A stretch of 32,471 nt of DNA from Phycisphaerales bacterium (GTDB taxonomy: Bacteria > Planctomycetota > Phycisphaerae > Tepidisphaerales > Tepidisphaeraceae), in assembly GCA_025361735.1 (NCBI GenBank), contig JANYKD010000210.1, positions 1 through 32,471 of the forward strand, given 5' to 3'. Of the stretch, positions 8,746 through 18,700 are shown piece by piece. Both the position numbers and the translations under genes were made by a program. The notes under the pieces are model-generated. The model was not told the origin of the DNA. It worked only from the letters and a program-made list of their open reading frames with translations, and did not search any database. Numbering within the stretch: position 1 is the first letter of the stretch; the number at the start of each line of letters is the position of its first letter.

Positions 8746-10062
8746 ATGCGTGTGAATTGTCTTGTTGCGATGGTGCTTTTCATCGCCGCCCCTCTCGCAA
8801 TCGCGGCGGACCGGCCCAACATCGTCATCGTCGTTGCCGATGACATGGGTTGGCGCGATACCGGATATCGCGGCAACACCGTCGTGAAGACGCCGGCCCT
8901 GGACGACATGGCTGCCAAGGGGGTCCGCTTCGACTACTTCTACGCCGCCCAGCAGATGTGCTCGCCGGGGCGCTTCGCGATCATGACCGGCCGCACGCCG
9001 TTTCGCACGGGGCTGCATCACCTGGGGGCGATGCATCCCAAGGAGATCACCATCGCGCAGGCCCTCAAGCCGGCGGGATATCACACGGCTCAGTTTGGCA
9101 AGTGGCACCTGGGCGGCACGAACACGAGTCCGGCGAAGATGGGATTCGACAAGGCGATCTGGACCATCAACTTCTACGATCTCGGCGCCTCGCTCCAGGT
9201 GGGCGACACCCAGGAGAAGATCGCCCTCAAGGGCGATACCTCCGTCGCGGCCATGGGCCTGGCACTGGAATGGATTCGTGAGAAGGCCAAGACGCCCGAG
9301 CCGTTCCTGGCCTATGTCTGCTTCGGATCGCCCCACGCACCACACAAGGCATCTGACGAATTCAAGGCGCTCTACAAGGACCTCCCCGAGAAGATGCAGA
9401 ACTATTGGGGCGAAGTCTCCGGCGTCGACGCGGCCGTCGGCAACCTGCGGGCCGAACTGCGCAAACTCGGCATCGCCGACAACACCCTCGTCTGCTTCGT
9501 CAGCGACAACGGCGGCATTACGCCCGAATCGCAGGATCCCTCCGGTAGAGGCAAGGGCACCATCGGCGCCCGCACCCAGGGGCTTTTGGAATGGCCCGGC
9601 CGCATCAAGCAGCCGATCCGCACGGATGTGACCGTGGCACACATGGACATTTACCCGACCCTCCTCGAAATCACCGGCGTGAAGGTGCCCAACCAGCCGC
9701 CGCTGGACGGCATCAGCCTCGTGCCGCTGCTGGATGGCAAGATGACCCAGCGCCCAAAACCGCTGGGGTTCATGCTCTGGAACCAGCAGAAGAAGAACGC
9801 CTTCGCGAAGATCGATTTCGTCGCCGACACGCAGGGCGTCTGGATCGACGGCCCCTACCGGATGGTGGTCGGTGGCGACGGGCGGAAGGATGGGAAGTCA
9901 GTCGAGCCAAAGCTATTCGACATCTACGCCGACCCGGCCCACAAGACTGACCTGGCGGCAAAGAAGCCGGAGGTGGTGAAGAAGATGCAGGCCGCGCTGG
10001 ACGAGTGGCGCAAAGAGGTGCGGGCCAGCTTCGATGGCCGGGATTATGCGGCCAAACCATAG
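8746..10062 (+). CDS. Exported sulfatase (S1 family)
   Basis: 438 aa. ATG 8746 is preceded by AGGAGG with good spacing, and the protein starts with a signal peptide ending AIAADRPN. S1 features: ADDMGWRDTGYRG metal site, CSPGR with formylglycine Cys at residue 72, FGKWHLGG, CFGSPHAPHK, and VSDNGG. The segment after DNGG is short and reads GTIGARTQGLLEWPGRI, without the usual YEGG tetrapeptide. The enzyme is about 75-110 residues shorter than the first two sulfatases, so the substrate pocket probably differs. The closing region GVWIDGPYRMV...LFDIYADP is standard. It is the last complete gene of this plus-strand run and is followed by a sulfatase remnant and then genes on the opposite strand. 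Confidence 0.92.
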   Translation: MRVNCLVAMVLFIAAPLAIAADRPNIVIVVADDMGWRDTGYRGNTVVKTPALDDMAAKGVRFDYFYAAQQMCSPGRFAIMTGRTPFRTGLHHLGAMHPKEITIAQALKPAGYHTAQFGKWHLGGTNTSPAKMGFDKAIWTINFYDLGASLQVGDTQEKIALKGDTSVAAMGLALEWIREKAKTPEPFLAYVCFGSPHAPHKASDEFKALYKDLPEKMQNYWGEVSGVDAAVGNLRAELRKLGIADNTLVCFVSDNGGITPESQDPSGRGKGTIGARTQGLLEWPGRIKQPIRTDVTVAHMDIYPTLLEITGVKVPNQPPLDGISLVPLLDGKMTQRPKPLGFMLWNQQKKNAFAKIDFVADTQGVWIDGPYRMVVGGDGRKDGKSVEPKLFDIYADPAHKTDLAAKKPEVVKKMQAALDEWRKEVRASFDGRDYAAKP

Positions 10063-10064
10063 AG

Positions 10065-10222
10065 AAGTTGAAGCCCTCCGCTCCGGACAAGAAGCATACC
10101 GTCGAATTCATCCGTGACAACAAGGACCGCCCGTTCTTCTGCTATGTGCCATTCCATATCGTCCATGCACCGTTGCAGGCGAAGGATAGCGATCTTAAGG
10201 GTGTGGACCCGAAGGTCACCGG
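10065..10222 (+). pseudogene. Remnant of a sixth sulfatase (internal fragment only)
   Basis: Just past the stop of the fourth sulfatase, a different plus-strand frame reads TVEFIRDNKDRPFFCYVPFH followed by IVHAPLQAKDSDL. This is the typical mid-domain of S1 sulfatases, where a helix precedes the PFF-Y strand and the substrate-site His. Nothing before or after it in the frame resembles a sulfatase: no CxPxR, no GKWH and no DNG. It then runs into the 3' end of the opposite-strand FecR gene. It is not the same as the matching part of the neighbouring sulfatase (EPFLAYVCFGSPHAPH), so it comes from another gene, probably lost by deletion or by insertion of the regulatory block. Confidence 0.75.
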
Positions 10223-10225
10223 GAC

Positions 10226-12166
10226 TCACGGCAGTGGCCAATCGCGGCTCTCCGTGATGCTGAGGAAGAAACTGCTTTCAATTTCGATGACGATCTTGTT
10301 CTGGCCGGTCTTCAGATGGGCGGGAATCCGCTCCTTGCCTGCGTGCCAGCCGGTCCATTTGCCGTCGCGATCGAAAATCTTCTCGCCGTTAAGCCAGATC
10401 GTGTTGAGCATCGCACCCGTATTCACGAAAACGTTCTTGTCCCGATCGCTGTCGATGTAGGCCACCGCCTCGGTGATCTCGCCTGGGTGATGCAGGAGGT
10501 TCGTGGCGAAGCCGCGCGCGCGGTCGCGGTAGGTAATCGAATGTGACGAGTCGGCCAACCGACCGAGGAATGTGTCCTCGGGCTGTGGGATCGTCAGTAT
10601 CTTCCATGCGGCGTCAGGCTCGAGGTCGCGCACCGTTTGCGGATCAAGCTTCTGCTGAAACGGTTTGGCATGATACCACCACTGCGGGATCACGCCGGGC
10701 AGCAGCGCGGTGTGCAGGGTGGTCTCGATGGGAGCATCCGGATACCCCATGGCACTCAACAGCGTCTTGGCGAGCTCCCGATCGCCGGCAAATGTGGGAT
10801 CCGTGCCGTTATCGGCCACCAGCGTCATTCCACTCCGAGACGCCACGTAGAATTGCTTTTCGGCATCCGCAAGACGCAGTCCACGTTCGGCGGCCAATCG
10901 GCGCAGAATCTGGTTGTAGCCATCGAGCAGGCGTTGTGCCTCCACATGGCGCTGCCCTACGGGAAAGCCCGTGGTGATGATTGGCTCAATGTTCTCGGTC
11001 TTCAGGCGATCGAGCAGACGAACGATGTCCGCCTCAAATTTCTCCGGCGTGCGCGGCCGCGGTGCCAGCGCGATCTGCGGGCCGAACTCGATCACGACAT
11101 GCGTCGGCCGGAACGTCAGCATGTCCTCCTGGAAGTCGGGCTCCGTGTATGACAGCATCAGCGACTCACCCGCATTGAACAGCGCCGGCCGGGATGTTCC
11201 CAGCAGCTTCTGGAAGGCCTGGCCGATCAGTAGCAGGTGCGTTTCGCGGTCGGTGGCACGATCGCCCATGAACACGATGCGGGCTGTCGGGGGCAGCGGC
11301 TTATGACTTGACGGGTTTGCCGAGGCAGGCTGTGTCGCCCGGTGCGATGAAGCGGCGGGATAGCGACCTGCATCAAAGGGAATCGAAACCAGGTCGCCCC
11401 GCTCCGCGTCCATCCGCCCGGCCTCACGGGCCAGCACCGGCACTACCAGATCGTTGGCTCCCGGCCGCGCAATGACAACGCCTTGATAAACCTGAACGTC
11501 CGTCGAGCGATCCGCGTTGATGGAAACGCCGAACTCGGTGCCCAGGTCGATGAATCTCCCGGCCGCGGTTCGCACCGTAAAACCCGAGGCCTCCGGCGGC
11601 GCCACGACCAGCACACTGCCCGACCGGAGATCGATGCCCTTCGGCGATTCCAAGGTGAAGTCAGCCGGTCCTGTGATGACCACACTGGCGCCACTAGAAA
11701 ATCGCAGGACGGCGGTGCCCGAAACCAGGGACATTTCCCCAGGCCGCAGTTTCTGTCCGACCGATCTGGGTCCATCGCCGCGCCACTGTGCCGAGTCGAT
11801 CTTCTCGACCGTGGCGATGAATGGCCCCACGATTGGATCTTCCCTGTCGGTGCGGAAGACCCAGGCTGCGGCCAGCGTCAACGTAAGCAGAACCATCGCC
11901 GCAATCGCGTAGCGCTGCCACGGCCGCAAGGTTCGCTGGCTGGCGAAAGCGGACGCGGAGGGAACGATCACTGTCGGTGTCGCCGCACCCATTTCCCATT
12001 TCAGGTGGGCATGCAGCGCCATGTGGTTCAGGTAGAACTCGCAGGCATCGGGATCGCCGTAGAGCAGTTCGTTCAGCCGGGCACCCCCGGCATCGTCGAG
12101 TTGTCCGTCCACCAGCTTGTTCACCAGCGCGTCGAGTTCAGCATGTTTGTCGTTTGGCTGACTCAT
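10226..12166 (-). CDS. FecR-domain anti-sigma/sensor protein with SGNH-like domain and beta-sandwich tail
   Basis: 646 aa. Residues 1-60 are a helical anti-sigma-like N-terminus with planctomycete-style text (LVDGQLDDAGGARLNELL). A single membrane helix follows at about 86-104, then a FecR-type domain at about 148-235 (GTAVLRFSSGASVVITGPAD, GRFIDLGTEFGV). Residues 295-475 look like an SGNH-hydrolase fold, but the nucleophile motif reads MGDRA instead of GDS and the DxxH motif appears as TDPTFAGD. The last 100 residues (NTIWLNGEKIFDRDG, LKTGQNKIVIEIE) resemble carbohydrate-binding jelly rolls. FecR proteins hold an ECF sigma factor and release it on a periplasmic signal. Its ATG overlaps the sigma gene's TGA (ATGA), and GGAGGGG lies just upstream. 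I infer a sensor that binds a sugar without cleaving it. Confidence 0.85.
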   Translation of the reverse strand: MSQPNDKHAELDALVNKLVDGQLDDAGGARLNELLYGDPDACEFYLNHMALHAHLKWEMGAATPTVIVPSASAFASQRTLRPWQRYAIAAMVLLTLTLAAAWVFRTDREDPIVGPFIATVEKIDSAQWRGDGPRSVGQKLRPGEMSLVSGTAVLRFSSGASVVITGPADFTLESPKGIDLRSGSVLVVAPPEASGFTVRTAAGRFIDLGTEFGVSINADRSTDVQVYQGVVIARPGANDLVVPVLAREAGRMDAERGDLVSIPFDAGRYPAASSHRATQPASANPSSHKPLPPTARIVFMGDRATDRETHLLLIGQAFQKLLGTSRPALFNAGESLMLSYTEPDFQEDMLTFRPTHVVIEFGPQIALAPRPRTPEKFEADIVRLLDRLKTENIEPIITTGFPVGQRHVEAQRLLDGYNQILRRLAAERGLRLADAEKQFYVASRSGMTLVADNGTDPTFAGDRELAKTLLSAMGYPDAPIETTLHTALLPGVIPQWWYHAKPFQQKLDPQTVRDLEPDAAWKILTIPQPEDTFLGRLADSSHSITYRDRARGFATNLLHHPGEITEAVAYIDSDRDKNVFVNTGAMLNTIWLNGEKIFDRDGKWTGWHAGKERIPAHLKTGQNKIVIEIESSFFLSITESRDWPLP

Positions 12167-12684
12167 GGTTGCCCCTCCGTGCTCAGCCGGCTTTGAATGC
12201 AGTTGAGAATCGCCCCGCGAATGCGCGAGAGCGACTGCGACAGAGCCCCCTCGGTCATACCCGCTTCTTCCGCCATTCTCCGCACCGATGCTCCGGGCTC
12301 ATAGCGAGACTCGATGATGCTGCGCTGCCGATCGGGAAGCTTCTCCAGGCACTTCCGCAGCGCATCCCGCCGTGATTCCAGATCTTCGACCCGCTCGGCC
12401 TGCCGCTCAGCCAGATAGTCCAATAGTTCATCAGAAAAGACCAATTTCTCTCGGCAAAAGCGGCGGCGATGGCCCAGAACATTGAAGTAGGCCACTTTGC
12501 ACGCCCAGGCGAGAAAGCTGGTGCCGGCCGTGTAGTCGGCCGCCTTCCGCCAAAGCACGAGGTTGGTTTCCTGGAGGATGTCCTCCGCCTGCTGGGCATG
12601 GGGTACAAGCGAAAGAATATAGGCATAAAGCGATGCCTGGCTTGAGGTTATCAGTGAAAGGAATGTCTCGCTATCGCGTTTCAT
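12163..12684 (-). CDS. ECF sigma-70 factor, Rhodopirellula/Verrucomicrobium type
   Basis: 173 aa from ATG 12684, which has GGTGGGAG 8 bases upstream; a GTG at 12699 would add five residues but sits inside that ribosome site. Sigma region 2 is visible in AEDILQETNLVLWRKAADY and FLAWACKVAYFNVLGHRRR, which binds core polymerase and the -10 element. Region 4 is visible in CLEKLPDRQRSIIESRY followed by the helix-turn-helix RRMAEEAGMTEGALSQSLSR. The length is normal for an ECF factor. It overlaps the FecR gene by four bases, so the two are translationally coupled and very likely function as a sigma/anti-sigma pair. It is divergent from the di-heme/GH26 gene block beginning at 12835, which makes that block the first candidate target. 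The regulon is inference. Confidence 0.92.
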   Translation of the reverse strand: MKRDSETFLSLITSSQASLYAYILSLVPHAQQAEDILQETNLVLWRKAADYTAGTSFLAWACKVAYFNVLGHRRRFCREKLVFSDELLDYLAERQAERVEDLESRRDALRKCLEKLPDRQRSIIESRYEPGASVRRMAEEAGMTEGALSQSLSRIRGAILNCIQSRLSTEGQP

Positions 12685-12834
12685 GCCCGGTACTCCCACC
12701 TGTTAAACTACCCGTTACAGCAAATCTGACGACGAGAATCAGCTTGGCGGAAGAAAAAGCGTCAGACTCGCCGTGTGTCGGCAGTTTATGGGCATAAGCA
12801 GGCCCAATCCACGGGTGCGTGCGGAGACCTTACC
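12685..12834. promoter_or_regulatory. Divergent intergenic region with a candidate operator
   Basis: These 150 bases lie between the sigma-factor gene (minus) and the HzsA-like gene (plus), so promoters for both must lie here or further inside the genes. A perfect 7-base inverted repeat, TCTGACG at 12725-12731 and CGTCAGA at 12760-12766, is separated by 28 bases. With arms this short it may be chance. I could not identify convincing -35/-10 pairs. The plus-strand gene's ribosome site (CGGAG) lies about 8 bases before ATG 12835. Confidence 0.3.
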
Positions 12835-15732
12835 ATGCGAGTCGTTCAAATTGGTTGCATCCTGTTGGGATTTATTGTCGCGATATCGGCACGGGCAGGA
12901 CAGCCTGCGTTGGAACTGGTCGAACGGCTGGTGCTGATGGCAAAAGGCGACGAGACACCGGCCAGCCAGCGGAAGAATAATCCAGCGCCCAAAGCTCCGG
13001 AGGCGGGCACTGAGGATATCGGCCGGCAGGCAGCCGCGCTACTGGGCGACCCGGACCCCTTTGTGCGTGGACTGGCCGAGTGGGCAATCGCGATCCGGTT
13101 GGGCGCGGAATGCGAAGGGCGGAAATTCAAGTCGTGGCCCGATGCCAAGGCCTGCGATTGGTACAAACGCTGGCTGGCGCTGGATGGCCAAGCCCTGTTG
13201 GAATGCGATTATGTTCGACAGGCGGCAGGGCTGGAATGGCATCGCAGCAGCGAAAGCCTGGCCAAGTCAGCCGACGTGCTGCTGACACGGGCGGAGCGAC
13301 TGACAACATGGGTCACCCAGACCCGTGGCGGAAAGCCGGCCGAGATTGTCCGGGATCGCCTGTCGCGAGTTCGCCAGGCGCGCGCGACGTTGGCGGATTT
13401 CGCGAAGCTCAATCCAGATGATCTGGTGGGGCAGCGAAAGTTATGGCTGGCGATGCGGCTTGCGGTGCGTGAGGTAGCGCTGGCCAACCCGGACATCAAC
13501 TTCAACCAGATCGTGTTCGCCACACGAACGGGATCGGACAGCGGCAACATCACCAACGGGTCGCTACGTGACGCCTACGGCCCGGGTGGCGACATTTACA
13601 TCAAGTCCGGTCTCTCACCCTCGGAACCGGCCAGGCCGCTGATCGCCGGCCGCCTCGGTGTTGGCCACCTGCGTGGCATGGATATCTGGTGGGATGCTGA
13701 TCAACTGGTGTTCTCATACCTGAAGCAGCCGAAGTACGATCCCACGAAAGACGCCAACGCTGAGAATACGGAACTGGGCCGGTCGGAACCGGCGCATCTG
13801 TATGAGATGAAGATCGACGGCAGCGGCCTGCGGCAACTCACCAACCTGCCGCACAACTCCGACATCGAACCGTGCTACCTGCCCAACGGCGATATTGTCT
13901 TCTGCTCGGATCGCTCAAACTATGGCAGCCAGTGCTCGGGGATGCTCCAGCAGGACAAGATGATCGTCAACCTGTTTCGTTGCTCGCCCGATGGATCGAA
14001 CATCCGCTGGCTTTCCAATAACAAGGATTTTGATCGCTACCCGCATGTGATGGACAACGGGCAGATTCTGTTTGTTCACTGGGAGTACCAGGAGCGCCAC
14101 CTGTGGCAGACGCACACGCTCTGGACCTGCCGGCCCGACGGCTCGATGACCGATGCTATTTACAAGCAACACATCGAGGGCGGGCCGATGTCCCTGCGCG
14201 AGGCGAGGCAGATTCCCGGCCAGAATGCGCTGGTGGCCATCGCCTGCGGACATCACAACGGCGAGATCGGCTCCGTGTTCACGGTTGACTGGTCGCGAGG
14301 AGTCAACGAGGCCGAGGGCATGCGGACCGTCACACCACTGGTTTCCAGTACCGAAGGCGGGTACGGCAAGGTCAAGCCGGTTCCCGAAGGCGGCGTGCAG
14401 GATGTCGGCGGGCATTACCAGTTTCCCTATCCACTCTCGGACAAGAGCTTCCTGGTGGCCTATTCGTACAAGAAGCCCGAGAACGCCAGTGCCCGCAACT
14501 ATGGCCTGTACTACATTGACGTCTGGGGCAACAAAGAGTTGATCCATCGCGATCGACAGCTTTCGGTGGCATACCTCATGCCGGTGCGTAAGACGGTCAA
14601 ACCGCCAGTTCTTCGTGAGACGCCACCAGACCTGGAACCCGGCCCCGCATACGCCACGATGGCCATGAGCAACGCCAATTACGGGTTGAAACTCGACAGC
14701 CCCCGGGCGGTTCGCTACATCCGCATCTGCCAGAAGATGCCTTGGCCGTGTGTGCGCGACGAGAGCAAGCCCTGGGGTTACAACCATCTCCACGCCACCC
14801 CGGCCGGGGCGTGGACGCATGTTTTTGGCTCATGGGACTGGTCGCCGGCCCGCGTGATCGGCATTGTGCCGGTGGAGGCCGATGGCTCGGCCCATTTCAA
14901 GGCGCCGGTGGACCAGACGGTCTATTTCCAGGCGCTGGATGAGAACTTTCTGGAACTGCGGCGGATGCGCAGCAACGTCACATTCCAGAAGGGCGAGGTG
15001 CGAAGCTGCACTGGCTGCCACGAGACCCAGGCCATCGCCCCACCATCGACGGGATGGGGCGCCACAGGGATCGCCCTGCGCCGCGAGGCGTCCATGCCGG
15101 AAGCTCCGGCCTGGGGTAATCGCAATCTGCCCAATTATGAGCGAGACTTGCAGCCCATCTTCGATCGCCACTGTGTGAGCTGCCACAGTGAGAAAGACGC
15201 CAAAGGCGGGCTGGATTTCAGCGGACGAAAAGTCGGCGATTACGCCCAGTCCTACCGCACCATATTCGGCCTGAAAGGCAACGAGCCCACGCCCATCGTC
15301 AGCGAGGATGCCTGGCGGTGGCTGCATCCCGGCGAACCTGCGCCACCGGTGAATAAGGACTGGTACAAGCTGATCGAGAAGAACGCTGCACCGGGGCAAC
15401 TGGTTGTCTTGTCCAACCGTTTCGGCGGCGCGGAAGTCACCCCGGCCATGCAGTTCGGCTCGGGACGAAGCAAGTTGATCCTGTCGTTGCTGAATCATCC
15501 GGAGCATGTGAAGTCCGTGAAGCTGCCGCGGCAGGACTGGATCGCCCTGACAACGTGGGTGGACCTCAACGCCCCCTATTTCGATACCTTCGCTGACAAA
15601 AACCCAACCGGACCCAGCAAGGCGGCACGATGGGTGAAGGTCGAGTTCCCCGACCCCTGGCTTGCGCCGCCGGCCGGGGAATGGGTTTGGAAGGACGAGC
15701 AGACGGTGATTCTGAAGGCAAGGTCAAGATAG
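12835..15732 (+). CDS. HzsA-like beta-propeller protein with two c-type heme sites (paralog 1)
   Basis: 965 aa from ATG 12835, which follows CGGAG and opens a signal peptide (MRVVQIGCILLGFIVAISARA). An earlier ATG-less extension of the frame to 12775 has no support. The middle contains WD40/TolB-like blades such as HLYEMKIDGSGLRQLTN, EPCYLPNGDIVFCSDRS and RYPHVMDNGQILFVHWEYQ. Near the C-terminus are two heme-attachment motifs, CTGCH (Cys725-His729) and CVSCH (Cys780-His784). This order of propeller followed by two CxxCH sites is that of the hydrazine synthase alpha subunit and of a broad, mostly uncharacterised set of PVC proteins. The partner subunits HzsB/HzsC are absent, so hydrazine synthesis is not implied. 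It is expected to be periplasmic. A homologous gene follows after 12 bases. The reaction and electron partner are unknown. Confidence 0.85.
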   Translation: MRVVQIGCILLGFIVAISARAGQPALELVERLVLMAKGDETPASQRKNNPAPKAPEAGTEDIGRQAAALLGDPDPFVRGLAEWAIAIRLGAECEGRKFKSWPDAKACDWYKRWLALDGQALLECDYVRQAAGLEWHRSSESLAKSADVLLTRAERLTTWVTQTRGGKPAEIVRDRLSRVRQARATLADFAKLNPDDLVGQRKLWLAMRLAVREVALANPDINFNQIVFATRTGSDSGNITNGSLRDAYGPGGDIYIKSGLSPSEPARPLIAGRLGVGHLRGMDIWWDADQLVFSYLKQPKYDPTKDANAENTELGRSEPAHLYEMKIDGSGLRQLTNLPHNSDIEPCYLPNGDIVFCSDRSNYGSQCSGMLQQDKMIVNLFRCSPDGSNIRWLSNNKDFDRYPHVMDNGQILFVHWEYQERHLWQTHTLWTCRPDGSMTDAIYKQHIEGGPMSLREARQIPGQNALVAIACGHHNGEIGSVFTVDWSRGVNEAEGMRTVTPLVSSTEGGYGKVKPVPEGGVQDVGGHYQFPYPLSDKSFLVAYSYKKPENASARNYGLYYIDVWGNKELIHRDRQLSVAYLMPVRKTVKPPVLRETPPDLEPGPAYATMAMSNANYGLKLDSPRAVRYIRICQKMPWPCVRDESKPWGYNHLHATPAGAWTHVFGSWDWSPARVIGIVPVEADGSAHFKAPVDQTVYFQALDENFLELRRMRSNVTFQKGEVRSCTGCHETQAIAPPSTGWGATGIALRREASMPEAPAWGNRNLPNYERDLQPIFDRHCVSCHSEKDAKGGLDFSGRKVGDYAQSYRTIFGLKGNEPTPIVSEDAWRWLHPGEPAPPVNKDWYKLIEKNAAPGQLVVLSNRFGGAEVTPAMQFGSGRSKLILSLLNHPEHVKSVKLPRQDWIALTTWVDLNAPYFDTFADKNPTGPSKAARWVKVEFPDPWLAPPAGEWVWKDEQTVILKARSR

Positions 15733-15744
15733 CGAGGCTCCCGC

Positions 15745-18700
15745 GTGAAGTGCAGACTTTGGTCAATGTCGATCCTGCTGGTCGTCGGACTGGCGGTGAA
15801 TGCTGCGCAACCCCAGGCGAAGAACGAGTGGGACCAATACGAGGGCATTCGTTGGTTCTCATCTGCTAAAACACTCTCGGTATCCATTGCAGAGCAACTC
15901 AGGACCGGGCAGTACGACGCGGTGATTGCAGCCCTGCGTTTCGCCAGCGCTGCCGGACCAGACAAAGCGGAACTGTCGTACGAGGCGTTGCGGCAGGCGA
16001 TGATGGGCGACAGCAGATCGGCGGCCGGCCTGCTTGGCCGGCTTGCGAAGGATACGACTGCGGAATCGGCCACGATGCAGGCGGAGATACTGCTGCTGGC
16101 GGCCACCATCGTTCTCGATGGCAATGACTACAAGCCGAAGATCAGTGGGCTCACGGACGACTTGGCGGCGCGGGCAGCCGCACTGCTCGATCACACGGAC
16201 ATATTTGTGCGCGGTATCGCCGAATGGGCAATCGCGGTGAAAATCAATCGCGAGAATGATGGTTCGAAAATGCAGTGGCCGCGGCGTAACCCGCCGTCGT
16301 GGTATGTGCGGTGGGATGCGGTGAAGGCGGCGGACCTGCTCGATTGCGACTACGTACGCCAAGCGGTGCAGCAGAACGTCCACCGGACGGCCCCTGACCT
16401 GCTGGACTCCAGCGACGAGGTACTCTCGCGAACAGAGCGCACACCGGCGGCGACTGCAACCGCCTCGCCGGGCGCGATGTCGACCGTCCGAACTGCCCAC
16501 GCTGCTCTTCGTGACGCACCTGACCTCAGCACGCTCCGCCAGCGCTACCTCACACTCCGTCACGCCGCCCGCAAGGTCGTGCTCTGCAGTCCGGACCTTG
16601 ACTTCGATCGGATTATCTTCGCCAAGCGGCGCAACCACCTCGGGCAGCACAATATTGCCAACTATGCGTTCAGCCCGTCGCGGGTGCCGGCCGGGTGCGA
16701 TGTGCTGATCAAGAAGGGCTTTGACCCGGCCTCACCGGCCGAGTCGTTGCTCAAGGGCCGTCTGGGCGAGGGTAACATCCGCGGCATGGACCTCTACTAC
16801 GATGCCGATCGCGTTGCCTTTGCCTTCTCTCACTGGCCCGACCCGAATAACCCGCAGACCGCCCGCCCGACGCAAATCCATGAGATGAACGTCGATGGGA
16901 CCGGCCTGCGCAAGTTGAGCAACGATGACCACGCCATCGATCGTGAGCCGGCATATCTACCCAACGGCGATGTTGTGGTGGCTTCGGATCGCGGCCACGT
17001 CGGCAGCGAGTGTGGGCCGTGGGACCAGAACGCGACCGCGCTGAATCTCTACCGCCTGGGGGCCGACGGCAAGTCGGCAAGACGCCTCACCTACAACAAG
17101 GACTTCGACGCCTACCCGCATGTGCTCAATGATGGCACCATCGGATTCCTGCGGTGGGACTACCAGGAGAGGCATTTCTACTATCCGCACGGTTTGTGGG
17201 CCATCCGTCCCGATGGCACCGGCGCTGACCTGCTGTTCAAGGGGCACGTCAGCAGCGGGCCGCATTCGATGCGCGATGCGATGCCCACTCCGTGCAGCAA
17301 CAAACTCTGGGGGATCACCTGTGGGCACCACGCATTGCCTGAGGGCGCGCTCGTGTTGCTCGACCCAATGCCCGGCGTCAACACCCTGGACGGGCTGCGC
17401 TATGTGACACCGTTTGCCTCCGAGACCGAAGGAGGCTACGGCCCGAAGGTCCGAGTTGTTGCCGATGGCGGTGTGCGCGATGCCCGCGGGCCGGGACGCG
17501 GCGGCTATTACCACACGTCATGGCCGCTGTCGCAGCGCAGCGTGCTGGTTGGGGCGGATTATCACCACCCCAATTCCTGCGCCTTCGCGATTTACTACGT
17601 CGATGTGTTCGGCAACAAGGAACTGATTCACCGCGACCGGCTGTACGAATTGGCGCATCCCCTGGCGATCAAGGCCCGCCCCAAGCCCCCGATGCTGCCG
17701 GAACGTCCCACGTCAACCGAGACAGCGGCCACATGCTATATCGCCGATGTCTACGAGGGCCTGCCCGACGTGAAACGGGGGGAAGTCAAACACATTCGTA
17801 TTCTCACACGAGCCAACTGGGTCTTCGACAAAACGCAGAAGATTGGCGAACTTCGTTGGATGCTCGACCAGGGAAGTTCCTTCGTCTTCAGCTACTGGTC
17901 CTGGGCGCCAACGCGCGTGATCGGCACGGTGCCGGTGGAGGCAGACGGGTCCGCCCACTTCAAGGTGCCGCCGAGGCTGGCCCTTTCCTTCCAGGCGCTG
18001 GATGGGAAACTCATGGAGGTCCGGCGTATGCGCAGCCACGTCGAGTTTCAGCCTGGCGAAGTGCGGGGCTGCGCGGGTTGCCACGAGACACGGCCAACAT
18101 CCCCCGAAAGCACCTACCGTGGGACGCGGACACTGGCCATGGTGAAACCGCCGGCGATGCCGACACTACCGCCGTGGGGCGACCGCGTGGTGATTGACTT
18201 CCCCCGTCATGTGCAGCCGGTGTTCGACAAGCATTGCGCGAGTTGCCATGGCGAAAAGGATCCCAAGGCCGGCCTGGAATTCACCAGCCGCACCGATGTA
18301 CACGGTTTCACGCAGGCATATCGCACGCTCTTTGGCATCCGCTGGGGCCAGCCCACGCCGGCCGGAGATCCCAAGTGGTTCAAGAGCGTGTTCCCGGACC
18401 TGCCTGTGGCCGACATGCCCAAAGAGTGGTACAGGCAGATCGAAACAAACAAGGCACCCGGCCAACTTGTGGCCATCTCCAACCGTCGCGGAGATGCGGA
18501 ACTGTCGATGCCCTACCAGTTCGGCTCGCACAAGAGCAAGGTCATCACCGCACTGTTCGATGCCAACCACAAGGAAGCGGTCAAGATGTCGCCGGCCGAC
18601 TGGGAGGCTTTGGTTACTTGGGCGGACGCCAACGCGCCGTACTCGGGACGCATGTGGTACAAGCACGACCCCGCCACCGGCAAGACACTGCCCAAGCCAA

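Noticed and set aside
8617..9642. Minus-strand open frame of 341 codons
   Set aside because: Antisense to the fourth sulfatase, with no recognisable protein features.
10005..10460. Single plus-strand gene of 151 codons
   Set aside because: It joins an out-of-frame shadow of the sulfatase end, the sulfatase remnant and an antisense part of the FecR gene. Only the middle part has meaning.
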